A stretch of DNA of 64,000 bases from Polaromonas sp. YR568 (GTDB taxonomy: Bacteria; Pseudomonadota; Gammaproteobacteria; Burkholderiales; Burkholderiaceae_C), in the NCBI RefSeq assembly GCF_900116715.1, contig NZ_FPBM01000005.1:62001-126000 (forward strand), written 5' to 3'. Positions 26,153 to 35,254 of this stretch are shown piece after piece; positions within the stretch are counted from its first letter, which is position 1, and each line of letters starts with the position of its first letter. The notes beneath the pieces were generated by a model, which saw only the letters and a list, made by a program, of their open reading frames with translations, ran no database searches and was not told the origin of the DNA. Both the position numbers and the translations under genes were made by a program.

Positions 26153-27229
26153 ATGACAAACAAGACCCACCTCGTCCTCGGCGCCTTGAACGGCGACGAC
26201 ATCGGCCATGAAATCGTTCCCGCTTCGGTTGAAGTGGCCAGCGCCGCCGCCAAGCTGCATGGGCTCAACATCGACTGGCGCCCCATGCCGGTCGGCCGCA
26301 GGGCGCTGGACACGCACGGCTCCACCCTGCCCGAGGGCACGCTGGAAACCTTGCAGAAGATGGACGGCTTTGTGCTGGGCCCCATAGGCCACCGCGACTA
26401 CCCCAAGGGCCCGGGCGCCATCAACCCGCACCCCATCATGCGCAAGCACTTCAACCTGTTTGCCAATGTGCGGCCCACGCGCTCCTACCCCGACATCGGC
26501 TGCCTTTATGACAACGTAGACCTGATCATCGTGCGTGAGAACAACGAAGGCTTTCAGCCTGACCGCAACATGCTGCTGGGCATCGGCGAGTTCCGGCCCA
26601 CCGACGAGATCACGCTGTCGGTGCGCGTCATCACCCGCGCGGCCAGTGAAAAGGTAGCGCGCGTCGCGTTGGAGCTGGCCCGCTCGCGCCGCAAGCTGCT
26701 GACGCTGGTGCACAAGAACACGGTGTTCAAGCTGGGCTGCGGCATGTTTGTGGAAGAGTGCCACAAGGCCGCGAAAGACTACCCCGACGTCACCGTCAAT
26801 GAAGTCATCGTCGACACCATGGCCATGCGCCTGGTGCGCGACCCGCACAACTTCGACGTCGTGGTCACCACCAACATGTTCGGCGATATTTTGTCGGACG
26901 AGGCGGCCGGCCTGGTGGGCGGCCTGGGCATGGCGCCTGGCCTGTGCATAGGCGAAGGCGACTTCGCGATGGCGCAGGCCACGCACGGCTCGGCGCCCGA
27001 CATCGCGGGCAGCGGCCGCGCCAACCCCTACGCCATGATCGAGTCGACGCGCATGCTGCTCGACTGGCTGGGCCGCCGCAAAAACATTCCGCAGGCGGTG
27101 GCCGCCGCGAAGTCCATGTACCTGGCCACGGGCGAAGCGCTGGGCAATGCCGCGGCGCGCACCGGCGACATACGCGGCAGCGGCAACACCGCAAGTTTCA
27201 CCGCCGCCATCATCAAGGCGCTCAAATAA
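26153..27229 (+). CDS. isocitrate/isopropylmalate dehydrogenase family protein
   Basis: A 358-aa NAD(P)-dependent beta-decarboxylating dehydrogenase. Family marks: GDDIGHEIVPASVEV at the start, HPIMRKHFNLFANVRPTRSY (substrate-binding arginines), IVRENNEG, VDTMAMRLV, TNMFGDILSDEAAGL (metal-binding Asp) and HGSAPDIAG (NAD type). The residues at the substrate loop (AINPHPIMRK) differ from both standard isocitrate and 3-isopropylmalate enzymes, so the 2-hydroxy-acid substrate is open. It is followed after 6 bases by an Hsp70-like gene. Confidence 0.9.
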   Translation: MTNKTHLVLGALNGDDIGHEIVPASVEVASAAAKLHGLNIDWRPMPVGRRALDTHGSTLPEGTLETLQKMDGFVLGPIGHRDYPKGPGAINPHPIMRKHFNLFANVRPTRSYPDIGCLYDNVDLIIVRENNEGFQPDRNMLLGIGEFRPTDEITLSVRVITRAASEKVARVALELARSRRKLLTLVHKNTVFKLGCGMFVEECHKAAKDYPDVTVNEVIVDTMAMRLVRDPHNFDVVVTTNMFGDILSDEAAGLVGGLGMAPGLCIGEGDFAMAQATHGSAPDIAGSGRANPYAMIESTRMLLDWLGRRKNIPQAVAAAKSMYLATGEALGNAAARTGDIRGSGNTASFTAAIIKALK

Positions 27230-27235
27230 TTCACC

Positions 27236-28489
27236 ATGGCTTTTGCATCGTGCGGCGTCGACTTCGGGACGTCCAATTCCACCGTCGGCTGGAGCCGGCC
27301 CGGGCAGCCTGCGCTGCTGCCTCTTGAAGACGGCAAGGTGACCTTGCCCTCCGTCGTGTTCTTTCACGCGGAGGACCTGGAGGCCACCTACGGGCGGGCC
27401 GCGCTGGCCGACTACCTGGGCGGTCATGAAGGCCGGCTGATGCGCTCGCTCAAGAGCCTGCTCGGCACATCCATGATGGACGAGTACACCGAGCTGATGG
27501 GCCAGGCCATCCCCTTTCGCCGCCTGCTGGAGCAATTTATCGGCCAGCTCAAGCTGCGCGCCGAGCAGGCCGCAGGCCGCACATTCACCCAGGCGGTGAT
27601 GGGGCGGCCGGTGTTTTTTGTCGACGACAACCCGACTGCGGACCAGCGCGCCGAAGACACGCTGCGCGAGATCGCAAAAGCGGTGGGCTTCAAGGACGTG
27701 GCCTTCCAGTTCGAGCCGATCGCCGCGGCCTTTGACTCTGAATCGCAGATTGACAGCGAAGAGCTGGTGCTGGTGGTCGACATAGGCGGCGGCACCTCGG
27801 ACTTTTCGCTGGTGCGGCTGTCGCCGGAGCGCGCCCGGAAGGCCGACCGGCGCGAAGACATCCTGGCCAGTGGCGGCGTGCACATAGGCGGCACGGACTT
27901 CGACAAGTACCTGAGCCTGTCCAGCGTCATGCCGTTGCTGGGCATGGGCAGCCTGCTGGTCAGCGGCCGCCAGATGCCCTCAGCCCAGTACTTCAACCTG
28001 GCCACCTGGCACACCATCAACTTCGCCTACACGCGCAAGGCCTGGCCCGAGATCCAGGACATGCACCGGCAGGCGATGGAAAAAGACAAGCTGGAGCGGC
28101 TGATGAACCTGGTTCGCCAGCGATCCGGCCACTGGCTTGCGCTGCAGGTCGAAGCCGCGAAGATTGCACTGTCGGAAAGTGACACCACACAAATCGATCT
28201 AGGCCGCATCCAGCCCGGCCACAGCTTTACCTTGAGCCGTGACACCTTTGATGCCGCCATCGGCCACCTGGTGTCGGACATTGAGCACACCGTGTGGCAG
28301 CTGATGCGCACGGCCGGCGTGGCGGCGGACGGCGTAGATACCGTGTTCTTTACCGGTGGCTCCAGCAGCGTTCCCCTGCTGCGCCAAAGAGTCGCCGCCT
28401 TGCTGCCGGACGCGCGGCATGTAGAGGGTGATTTGTTCGGCAGCATCGGCGCCGGTCTGGCGCTGGATGCGAAGCGCAAGTTCGGCTAG
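27236..28489 (+). CDS. Hsp70 family protein, YegD-like
   Basis: A 417-aa protein with only the actin-like ATPase half of Hsp70: phosphate-1 loop CGVDFGTSNSTVGW, phosphate-2 loop VLVVDIGGGTSDFSLV and adenosine motif VFFTGGSSSVPLLRQRV. No substrate-binding domain follows, as in E. coli YegD (about 450 aa). The role is not established. Its start lies 6 bases after the dehydrogenase stop, so it is probably co-expressed with it, an unusual pairing. It converges on the AbrB-type transporter gene with 5 bases between stops. Confidence 0.88.
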   Translation: MAFASCGVDFGTSNSTVGWSRPGQPALLPLEDGKVTLPSVVFFHAEDLEATYGRAALADYLGGHEGRLMRSLKSLLGTSMMDEYTELMGQAIPFRRLLEQFIGQLKLRAEQAAGRTFTQAVMGRPVFFVDDNPTADQRAEDTLREIAKAVGFKDVAFQFEPIAAAFDSESQIDSEELVLVVDIGGGTSDFSLVRLSPERARKADRREDILASGGVHIGGTDFDKYLSLSSVMPLLGMGSLLVSGRQMPSAQYFNLATWHTINFAYTRKAWPEIQDMHRQAMEKDKLERLMNLVRQRSGHWLALQVEAAKIALSESDTTQIDLGRIQPGHSFTLSRDTFDAAIGHLVSDIEHTVWQLMRTAGVAADGVDTVFFTGGSSSVPLLRQRVAALLPDARHVEGDLFGSIGAGLALDAKRKFG

Positions 28490-28494
28490 AAAGA

Positions 28495-29622
28495 TCAGGT
28501 GGCGGGCTTGTCGTGCACCCAGCCCGTGCGCACCAGGAACTTGAACACCCAGCGTATCGACAGCACCGTCGAGATCACGCGGAAGAAATGAAAGGCCGTC
28601 ACGATGGGCGCGCCTATGCCAAAGGTCTTGGCAATGATGGCCATCTCGGCCGTACCGCCCGGCGCGACGGCGAGGAACGCCGTCAGCAATGTAATGACAC
28701 CGGTTTTGCTGAGGCCCCAGGCCAGCAGCACACAGATGGCCAGCATGCTGAGCGTGACCGCCGCAGCGGAGGCCAGCATGCGCGGCGACTTGATGAAGAA
28801 CTGGCGCGTCATGTGCTGGCCAAGGCTCCAGCCGATCAGCACCTGTGCCACCACCAGCGCTTCAGGAAACATCCGCCCATTCACACCCGAGGCGGCAAAC
28901 GAGCCGGCCATGATCACCGGCCCCAGCAACCAGGCATTGGGCACACGCATGCGGTCGGCCAGCCAGCCGCAGGCCGGCGCCAGGAAAACAAATAACAACG
29001 CGAGCTGCCAGCCGATGGCCGGCGTGGCGGCTGAAATATAGGGGCCGGCTTTTTCGCCGCTGTAGTGCGCAACGACCGAGGCCAGCGTGACCACCAGGAT
29101 GATGCGAATGGCATGGGCAGAAGCCACCTGCGCGCCGTCGGCACCGGCTTTTTGCGCCTGCAAGGCCATCTCGGCCGATGCGCCGACCGCCACGGAGTAA
29201 ATCGCCGTCGGCCCGTCGATGCCGGCCAGGCGCTGGATGACGCGCGAAAACAGCATGGTGAGCATGATGGAAAACGCGGCGCCCGCAAGCATCCAGTGCC
29301 CCAGCGATGCGACCTCGCGAATTACCTCCTGGGTGAAGGTCAGCCCCAGCGCTGTGCCGATGGTGATCTGCGCGGCACGCCGGCCCTGCAGCGGTTGCCG
29401 CCCGCCCACACCCAGCAGCATTACCAGCGCGGTGCCCATCATCGCGCCCAGCACCCAGGGCAGCGGGATCTTCAGCGAGAACGCCGCATAGCCGCCGGCA
29501 GCCGCAGCGGCCAGTGTCAGCAGCCTGCGTCCCCACAGCTGGAAGGCCGACTGCGGTGGAACTGGTGGCGTGGCCGGTGGCGTGGCTGGCGGTGTGACTG
29601 GTGGTGGAGCCTTGTCAGACAC
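28495..29622 (-). CDS. AbrB-family membrane transporter
   Basis: A 375-aa inner-membrane protein with about ten hydrophobic helices and an internal duplication. Both halves carry the AbrB-type motifs: PLPWVLGAMMG in the first and NAWLLGPVIMAG in the second, and a third, APGGTAEMAIIA, near the end. Databases often call this family ammonia monooxygenase or AbrB; the helices point to a transporter of unknown substrate. It starts with GTG, 8 bases inside the end of the SDR gene, and carries a proline-rich N-terminal tail. It is last in the minus-strand catabolic operon. Confidence 0.85.
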   Translation of the reverse strand: MSDKAPPPVTPPATPPATPPVPPQSAFQLWGRRLLTLAAAAAGGYAAFSLKIPLPWVLGAMMGTALVMLLGVGGRQPLQGRRAAQITIGTALGLTFTQEVIREVASLGHWMLAGAAFSIMLTMLFSRVIQRLAGIDGPTAIYSVAVGASAEMALQAQKAGADGAQVASAHAIRIILVVTLASVVAHYSGEKAGPYISAATPAIGWQLALLFVFLAPACGWLADRMRVPNAWLLGPVIMAGSFAASGVNGRMFPEALVVAQVLIGWSLGQHMTRQFFIKSPRMLASAAAVTLSMLAICVLLAWGLSKTGVITLLTAFLAVAPGGTAEMAIIAKTFGIGAPIVTAFHFFRVISTVLSIRWVFKFLVRTGWVHDKPAT

Positions 29623-30376
29623 TCAAGTAAGTCCCGCCATTGACGTGCAGGGTCTGCCCGGTGATAAACCGCGCCGATGGCCCGGCCAGCCAGACCACCG
29701 ACGCGGCAATCTCGGCAGCCGTGCCGCGCCGGCCCAGCAGCGGATGGTGTTTGGCGTGGTGCTTGGGCGCGGCGGTGGAACTGCTGGTGGCGCGCTGCGT
29801 GTCGACCATGCCGGGCGAGACGCAGTTCACCGTGATGCCTTCGGGCGACAGGTCGTGCGCGAGCGCGCGCGTCAACCCACCCAGGCCAGCTTTGGCGGTG
29901 ACCACATGCACACGCTCAGGCGCGCCGGTGTGCGATGTCATCCCGCCTATGTTGATGACGGCTGCGCGGTCAGAAGCCCGCAGCAGCGGCAGCGCCGCCT
30001 GCGTGCAAAAGAAAGCGCCATCGAGGATGACAGACAGCGTGTCGCGCCAGTCGCGGGCGGAGATGGCGTCCAGCGGGGCCTCGCGCCGTATCGCTGCGTT
30101 GTTCACCAGGATGTCGAGGCGGCCCCACCTGGCCTTGATGCTGACAACCATGGCCGCCACAGCGGCCTGGTCGGTCACGTCGGCCACACACAGCAAGGCC
30201 TGCCCGCCGGCAGCAATGATTTCATCGACCACGGCTTGGCCCTCGGCTGCGGAGGAGCGCACATTGACGGCAATTGCCACGCCCGTGGCGGCCAGGCCCA
30301 GCGCGATTTCGCGCCCGATGTTGCGGCCCGAGCCGGTGACCAGTGCGACGGCCTGGGGTTTTGTTGGGTTGCTCAT
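29615..30376 (-). CDS. SDR-family oxidoreductase lacking the usual Ser/Tyr
   Basis: A 253-aa short-chain dehydrogenase/reductase-fold protein. The cofactor loop is VTGSGRNIGREIALGL and NNAA is present. At the catalytic site the expected YxxxK reads VVTAK, with Val where Tyr belongs, and the Ser position in NIGGMTS is Gly; only the Lys and Asn remain. It is therefore either a variant enzyme using other residues (a His is adjacent) or a non-reductase. Starts at ATG 30376, 27 bases after the MmgE/PrpD gene. Confidence 0.85.
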   Translation of the reverse strand: MSNPTKPQAVALVTGSGRNIGREIALGLAATGVAIAVNVRSSAAEGQAVVDEIIAAGGQALLCVADVTDQAAVAAMVVSIKARWGRLDILVNNAAIRREAPLDAISARDWRDTLSVILDGAFFCTQAALPLLRASDRAAVINIGGMTSHTGAPERVHVVTAKAGLGGLTRALAHDLSPEGITVNCVSPGMVDTQRATSSSTAAPKHHAKHHPLLGRRGTAAEIAASVVWLAGPSARFITGQTLHVNGGTYLSV

Positions 30377-30403
30377 GAAACGTCCTTCAGTCTTCAAAAA
30401 CCT

Positions 30404-31789
30404 TCAAGCCGGCAGGCGGGACAAGTCAACCTTGGACTGCTCAAGCAGGCCGGCCATCACGTCGGCCATCTGCTGCGCCTGCGCGGCCGTCAGCCCGCCG
30501 TAGAGGCAGTTGGCCACAAACTTGCGTTTGATGTCGTCATCGCTGAGCGGATGCTCGGCGCCGCCCTTGAAGTAGCCCTGGCGGTGCTCATACACCTCGC
30601 CGTTTTTCAGCGTGATGCGCAGGTGGCCGGTGAACTGGTTGGGGTAAGGGTTGGCCGGGTCGATGATGTAAGAGACCTTGCCCGCCAGGCGCGTCATGGC
30701 CGGGTCCTTCACCACGTCTTCGTCGTACTCGCCCAGGCCCGCGTCGCCCTTGAGGATGCCGGCGGCAATCGCATAGGGCGTGCTGAACTTGGCGGCATAG
30801 CCATTGGGCGGCGACTGCTTCATGGCAAGCGGCTCCCAGAGCCGGTGAACAATGCCTTCGGCGGTTTCGGCTTCTATGGTGGCGATCTGCTCGGGGTCGA
30901 TGTTGCGGGCGCGGAATTCACGGCCGCAGTCGATGTAGGGGTGCGACATGGTGCCGCAGGCATAGGGCTTGAAGGCAATGGTGGTGCACAGCCACTGCTT
31001 GCCGAAGCCGTCCATCATCTCTTCAAACTTGCCGTCCAGCGTGTTGGCAAAACCATGGAAAAGACCGTGGTGGCCTTCAAATACGGTGCGCGGCCCGACG
31101 AAGCCGCCCTGGGCAAGCCGCACGGCGCGGTAGCCCGACTGGGCCGCCCAGCCGGGGTGCATGCGTTTGGTCCAGGAGCCGTCAGCCAGGTATTCGATCA
31201 AGCCGCCGGCCATGCTGCCGGCGATGCCGAAGGCGTTGACAAATTCTTCTTCCGACAGGCGCAGCGCGGCGCCAATGCCGGCGACAGCGCCCATCACGCC
31301 GAAGATGGCGGTGGGATGAAAGCCGGCTTTGTGCACACGCATGGGCGCGACCTTGCACAGGCGGCAGGTCACTTCCAGTCCCACCGCGATGCCGCGCAGC
31401 AGGTCGGCGCCCGAGAGCTGGTGGCGTTCGGCCGCGGCCAGCAGCGCCGGGATGATGACCACGCCGGCATGCACGGGCCCGCCTTCATAGGTGTCGTCGA
31501 AATCTTCGCCGTGGCCGGCGATGCCGTTGACAAAGGCAGCGCCTTCGGCCGTCAGCTTGCGTGGAAATCCGATGGCGGTGCATTGGCCGTCGCCGTCCAG
31601 CGAAGCCAGCGCCGCGGTCACATAGGTCTGGCTGCGCGCGGCCAGGCACAGGCCGGCGATGTCAAGCAGCAGGCGGTTGGCGACAGCGCGCGTGCCGGCG
31701 TAGTCCGCGGGCTTGCAAGCCAGGATGCCTTTGGCCAGGCGTTCGGAAATAGTGGGAGAGGTGACGGTTGATTTAGGGCTGCTGGACAT
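30404..31789 (-). CDS. MmgE/PrpD family protein
   Basis: A 461-aa cytoplasmic protein of the 2-methylcitrate dehydratase/cis-aconitate decarboxylase family. Typical segments are GHGEDFDDTYEGGPVHAG, HPTAIFGVMGAVAGIGAALRL, MHPGWAAQSGYRAVRLAQGG and FKPYACGTMSHPYIDCG. It should dehydrate or decarboxylate a tricarboxylic-type acid. There are no prpB/prpC genes, so 2-methylcitrate itself is unlikely. Embedded in an operon with TctABC and an SDR, it is the most telling hint of the substrate class. Confidence 0.92.
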   Translation of the reverse strand: MSSSPKSTVTSPTISERLAKGILACKPADYAGTRAVANRLLLDIAGLCLAARSQTYVTAALASLDGDGQCTAIGFPRKLTAEGAAFVNGIAGHGEDFDDTYEGGPVHAGVVIIPALLAAAERHQLSGADLLRGIAVGLEVTCRLCKVAPMRVHKAGFHPTAIFGVMGAVAGIGAALRLSEEEFVNAFGIAGSMAGGLIEYLADGSWTKRMHPGWAAQSGYRAVRLAQGGFVGPRTVFEGHHGLFHGFANTLDGKFEEMMDGFGKQWLCTTIAFKPYACGTMSHPYIDCGREFRARNIDPEQIATIEAETAEGIVHRLWEPLAMKQSPPNGYAAKFSTPYAIAAGILKGDAGLGEYDEDVVKDPAMTRLAGKVSYIIDPANPYPNQFTGHLRITLKNGEVYEHRQGYFKGGAEHPLSDDDIKRKFVANCLYGGLTAAQAQQMADVMAGLLEQSKVDLSRLPA

Positions 31790-31810
31790 GTGCGTGTTTC
31801 CTCGTTTCTT

Positions 31811-32536
31811 TTAAAGGGTTGCGGGCGCGGCGCCGGCGTTCTGGGCTTCACCGAAACCGGCGACGCGAAGCGCCTGGCGGTCGCCCGTCAGGCGGCGCAT
31901 GAAGTCGCGGGCGCGCTCAGGGCTTTTGGCATGCGCGGCCAGGGCCGCGGAATAAATGACTTTGCTTTGCAGCTCGGCCGGCAACGGGCCGGCCAGCACC
32001 ATGCCGGCGCCGGCGATGATTTCCGTCATCTGCATGACGCCAAGCTCACGCGGGCCGGTGCCGCGCGCCAGCTCGGCCATGGCCGCGTGGCCGCTGCTGC
32101 AATAAACCAGGCGCGGGCGCAGCTGCTCCAGAATCTCCAGCCGCTCCAGCACTTTGATCAGCACCATGCCGGCGGTGGCCACGGCGGGGTCGGGGCAGAC
32201 AATTTTTTCCGCAGCCAGCAGGTTTGCGCGCAAGGCCTGCATGTTGGCGACCTCGGGCACGGGGGTGCCGGCGCGCACGGCCAGGCCTGTGCCCACAGTG
32301 CCGAGTGCTGCGCGTGTACCCGGCACCACGAGTTTTTTCTGTACCAGCTCATCGAGCAGGCCGTCGGTCAGCACGATGACATCGACAGGTTCACCCACCA
32401 GCACGCGCGACTTCATGGACTGGACAGCTCCATAACAGGCATTGACGGTGCCGGGGTTTTCCAGCTGGAGGGCCTCCACCAGCCGTGCCACCACGGCCTG
32501 CGCGGCACCGGCACTGAGAATATTAAGAGCTTCCAA
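31811..32536 (-). CDS. signal-less ModA-like binding-domain protein 2
   Basis: A 241-aa ModA-like protein: LNILSAGAAQAVVARLVEAL at the N-terminus, VGEPVDVIVLTDGLLDELV and VCPDPAVATAGMVLI. It has no signal peptide, like its paralogue at 25269. I place the start at a TTG (32536) preceded by GGAGAG 4 bases away; a TTG at 32548 gives four more residues. It lies 21 bases before MmgE/PrpD in the same operon. Confidence 0.78.
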   Translation of the reverse strand: MEALNILSAGAAQAVVARLVEALQLENPGTVNACYGAVQSMKSRVLVGEPVDVIVLTDGLLDELVQKKLVVPGTRAALGTVGTGLAVRAGTPVPEVANMQALRANLLAAEKIVCPDPAVATAGMVLIKVLERLEILEQLRPRLVYCSSGHAAMAELARGTGPRELGVMQMTEIIAGAGMVLAGPLPAELQSKVIYSAALAAHAKSPERARDFMRRLTGDRQALRVAGFGEAQNAGAAPATL

Positions 32537-32623
32537 ACATCTCTCCAAAATGGGCTTCTTCGCCGTCTTTTTGCAGCCGGCAACACGTTGACGCGTACCT
32601 TGAAAGGCGCAAGTCCACCCACG

Positions 32624-32655
32624 GGCAGGGTGCGGCTTCTCGCCGCGGCCCTGCC
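32624..32655. other. stem-loop in the tctC-ModA-like gap
   Basis: GGCAGGG (32624-32630) pairs with CCCTGCC (32649-32655), with GCGGC (32632-32636) and GCCGC (32642-32646) stacking inside. In the minus-strand transcript it sits within the 156-base gap after tctC. There is no downstream T-run, so it is better seen as an mRNA-stabilising or processing hairpin behind a highly expressed binding-protein gene. Confidence 0.5.
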
Positions 32656-32692
32656 GCTGTTTTAAAAAATCGACCGTTTAAATAATTGCCGC

Positions 32693-33670
32693 TCAGCGCA
32701 CCAGCTTCATGCCGGCAAGCTGGAACTGGGTGCGCATGTCTTTTTCGATCGCCTCGATGGCTTTGCCCAGTTCAGCGCCGCCGGCATAGCTGTCTTCCAG
32801 CTGGTTGTCGGCCACGTACTTCTTCCACGAAGCGGTCTGGCGCAGCTTGGAGAACAGGTCTTCGTAATAGGCCAGCGCCTCTTTCGGAATCGCCGGGGGC
32901 GCAACGACAGCGCGGATCTGCGGCGTGGCCACGATGTCAAAACCGGCCTGCTTCAGCGTAGGCGTGTTGGGGTAACCGGGCAGCGGGGTGTCTGCGATCT
33001 GCGCCAGCACGCGCAGCTTGCCGGCGCGAATCTGCTCACCGGCTTCCTGGGGTTCGATCACCATCATGTCGACGTGCCCGCCCAGCAGGGCAGCCAGGCG
33101 CTCACCACCGCCCTGGAAGGAAACAAACGCCCACTTGGCGCCGGTGTGCTGTTGCAGCTGCTGGCGCACGATGTTGTCGCGCGAAGTGACCGAACCACCG
33201 GACTGCTTGAGTTCACCCGGTTTGGCCTTGGCGGCGTCGATGAAGTCTTTCAGCGTCTTGTAGGGCGAGTCGGCACGCACGGCGAACACCGCGGGCTCCA
33301 GCAGCAGGCGCGCCACCGGTGTCAGGTCGTGCAGCGTTACCTTGGCTTCGCTGGTCGTCAGCGGGTTGGCAATCCACACGCTGGTGATAAAACCGATGGT
33401 GTGCGAGTCGCCTTTGCGCTCGGCGATCGCTGCGGCCGCCACAGCGCCGTTGCCACCGGGTTTGTTGACCACCTGCATGCGCACCGGCAGCAGTTTTTCC
33501 TTCTCCAGCATTTGCGCGACCGCGCGGGCCAGCAGGTCATTGCCGCCGCCGGGGCCGGTGTGGACGATGACGTCGACCGTCTTGGTCGGCTTCCACTGGG
33601 CCTGGGCCAGGCCGCTAAAGCCGGCCAGCGCCATCATGCCGACGGCACAAAGTGTTTTGGAAAATTTCAT
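32693..33670 (-). CDS. tctC: Bug-family (TctC-like) solute-binding protein 3
   Basis: A 325-aa periplasmic binding protein with signal peptide (MKFSKTLCAVGMMALAGFSG, cleavage after LAQA). The mature part opens KTVDVIVHTGPGGGNDLLAR and has NKPGGNGAVAAAAIAE. GGAGAC precedes ATG 33670. It lies 54 bases downstream of tctA and should be the binding component of that transporter. Confidence 0.94.
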   Translation of the reverse strand: MKFSKTLCAVGMMALAGFSGLAQAQWKPTKTVDVIVHTGPGGGNDLLARAVAQMLEKEKLLPVRMQVVNKPGGNGAVAAAAIAERKGDSHTIGFITSVWIANPLTTSEAKVTLHDLTPVARLLLEPAVFAVRADSPYKTLKDFIDAAKAKPGELKQSGGSVTSRDNIVRQQLQQHTGAKWAFVSFQGGGERLAALLGGHVDMMVIEPQEAGEQIRAGKLRVLAQIADTPLPGYPNTPTLKQAGFDIVATPQIRAVVAPPAIPKEALAYYEDLFSKLRQTASWKKYVADNQLEDSYAGGAELGKAIEAIEKDMRTQFQLAGMKLVR

Positions 33671-33724
33671 GGTTTGTCTCCTGTTTTGGGTATGGAAAGA
33701 ATGCAAAGGGAACTCATACGTGGA

Positions 33725-35233
33725 TCAGGCTTCGGCGTCGATCATCTGCACCCGCGCCGAATTGAATTTCTTGATCAGCGGAACGATCAGCAGGAAGGCG
33801 GCAATGCACAGCAGCACAGCGGGAATCGGGCGGAACAGGATGGACAGGTGGCCCTGCGACATCATGAGCGCCTGCCTCAAGGCTTTTTCCATCGAATCAC
33901 CGAGCACCAGGCCCAGCACCAGGGGCGCCGTCGGGAAGTCCAGCTTGCGCATCACATAACCCACCAGGCCAAACAGCACCAGCAGGCAAAGCTGGAAGAT
34001 GCTGGAGTCGGAGGTGTAAATGCCGATGATGGACACGCCCAGGATCAGCGGATACATCACATAACCCGGCATCTTGAGCAGCTGGGCAAACAGCGCGACC
34101 AGTGGCAGGTTCAGGATCAGCAGCACCACGTTGCCGATGTACATGCTGGCCACCAGGCCCCAGAACAGCGCCGGGCTTTCTTCGATGAACAGCGGGCCGG
34201 GCTTGAAGCCCCAGAGCACCAGCGCCGCGAGCAGGATGGCCGTTGTGCCGCTTCCTGGGATGCCCAGCGTCAGCAGGGGCACCATCGCGCCGGCGGTGTC
34301 GGCGTTGTTGGCGCCTTCAGGTGCGGCCACGCCTTCGATCACACCGGTGCCGAATTTTTCAGGGTGTTTGGAATACGACTTCTCGATGCCGTAGCTCAGG
34401 AAGGACGAGATCGTGGCGCCCGCACCGGGCAGGATGCCGATGAAAAAGCCGATCAGCGAACCGTTCAGGAAAGCGTATTTGCAATCCTTCAGATCCTGCC
34501 AGCTCGGCAACAGGTTTTTCAGGCCCTTGGGCACCGGCAGCATGTCCAGTGGTTTTTCGGGCTCCATGTTGGACATCACTTCACCGACGGCAAAGATACC
34601 AATGGCGACGATGACGAACTCAATCCCGCCCAGCAGCTCGGTCTGGCCGAAGGTAAAGCGCGACGTCGCCGTGAACAGGTCGGTGCCCATGCTGGCAATC
34701 CACAGGCCCACCATCATGGACAGCAAGGCCTTGGTCAATGAGTCACCAGCCAGCAGCACCACCATCGTGAGGCCCAGCACCATGAGGGCAAAGTACTCAG
34801 GCGCACTGAAGGCCAGCGTGAGCTTGGCCAGCGGCGGCGCCACCAGCATCAGCAGCACGGTGCCTATGGTGCCGGCGACAAACGAGGCAATGGCACTGAT
34901 GCCCAGCGCCGCGCCTGCGCGCCCATTGCGCGCCATCTGATAGCCGTCCAGGCAGGTCACCACGGAAGAGGTCTCCCCCGGCACGTTCAGCAGGATGGAG
35001 GTGGTGGAGCCGCCGTATTTGGCGCCGTAATAGATGCCGGCAAGCATGATCATCGCGCCGGTCGGGTCCATCTTGAAGGTGAGCGGCAACAGCATTGCAA
35101 TCGTTGCCGGAGGGCCGAGGCCGGGCAGCACGCCGACGACAGTGCCCAGAAAGCAGCCCAGAAAGCACATGCCCAGGTTCATCGGCGTCAACGCGACCGA
35201 AAACCCCTGCATCAATCCATTAAAAATATCCAT
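33725..35233 (-). CDS. tctA: tripartite tricarboxylate transporter permease TctA
   Basis: A 502-aa inner-membrane protein, with about 12 helices, forming the large channel subunit. Family signatures: GVLPGLGPPATIAMLLPLTF, IYYGAKYGGSTTSILLNVPG and the second-half copy GILPGAGATISSFLSYGIEK with TLGIPGSGTTAIL. Usual family length. It follows tctB by 21 bases and precedes tctC, giving tctB-tctA-tctC order. Confidence 0.96.
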   Translation of the reverse strand: MDIFNGLMQGFSVALTPMNLGMCFLGCFLGTVVGVLPGLGPPATIAMLLPLTFKMDPTGAMIMLAGIYYGAKYGGSTTSILLNVPGETSSVVTCLDGYQMARNGRAGAALGISAIASFVAGTIGTVLLMLVAPPLAKLTLAFSAPEYFALMVLGLTMVVLLAGDSLTKALLSMMVGLWIASMGTDLFTATSRFTFGQTELLGGIEFVIVAIGIFAVGEVMSNMEPEKPLDMLPVPKGLKNLLPSWQDLKDCKYAFLNGSLIGFFIGILPGAGATISSFLSYGIEKSYSKHPEKFGTGVIEGVAAPEGANNADTAGAMVPLLTLGIPGSGTTAILLAALVLWGFKPGPLFIEESPALFWGLVASMYIGNVVLLILNLPLVALFAQLLKMPGYVMYPLILGVSIIGIYTSDSSIFQLCLLVLFGLVGYVMRKLDFPTAPLVLGLVLGDSMEKALRQALMMSQGHLSILFRPIPAVLLCIAAFLLIVPLIKKFNSARVQMIDAEA

Positions 35234-35254
35234 GGTGGGTGTCTCTTTGTATTC

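Noticed and set aside
26123..27883. 586-codon minus-strand frame
   Set aside because: Antisense to the dehydrogenase and Hsp70 genes, which carry catalytic motifs.
28495..29622. Ammonia monooxygenase
   Set aside because: That name is a common misannotation of this AbrB-type transporter family; no catalytic copper motifs are seen.
29570..31771. 733-codon plus-strand frame
   Set aside because: It is antisense to the SDR and MmgE/PrpD genes, both with clear family motifs; its sequence is rich in His/Gly/Arg without motifs.
33074..34741. 555-codon plus-strand frame
   Set aside because: Antisense to tctC and tctA; His/Gln-rich and motif-free.
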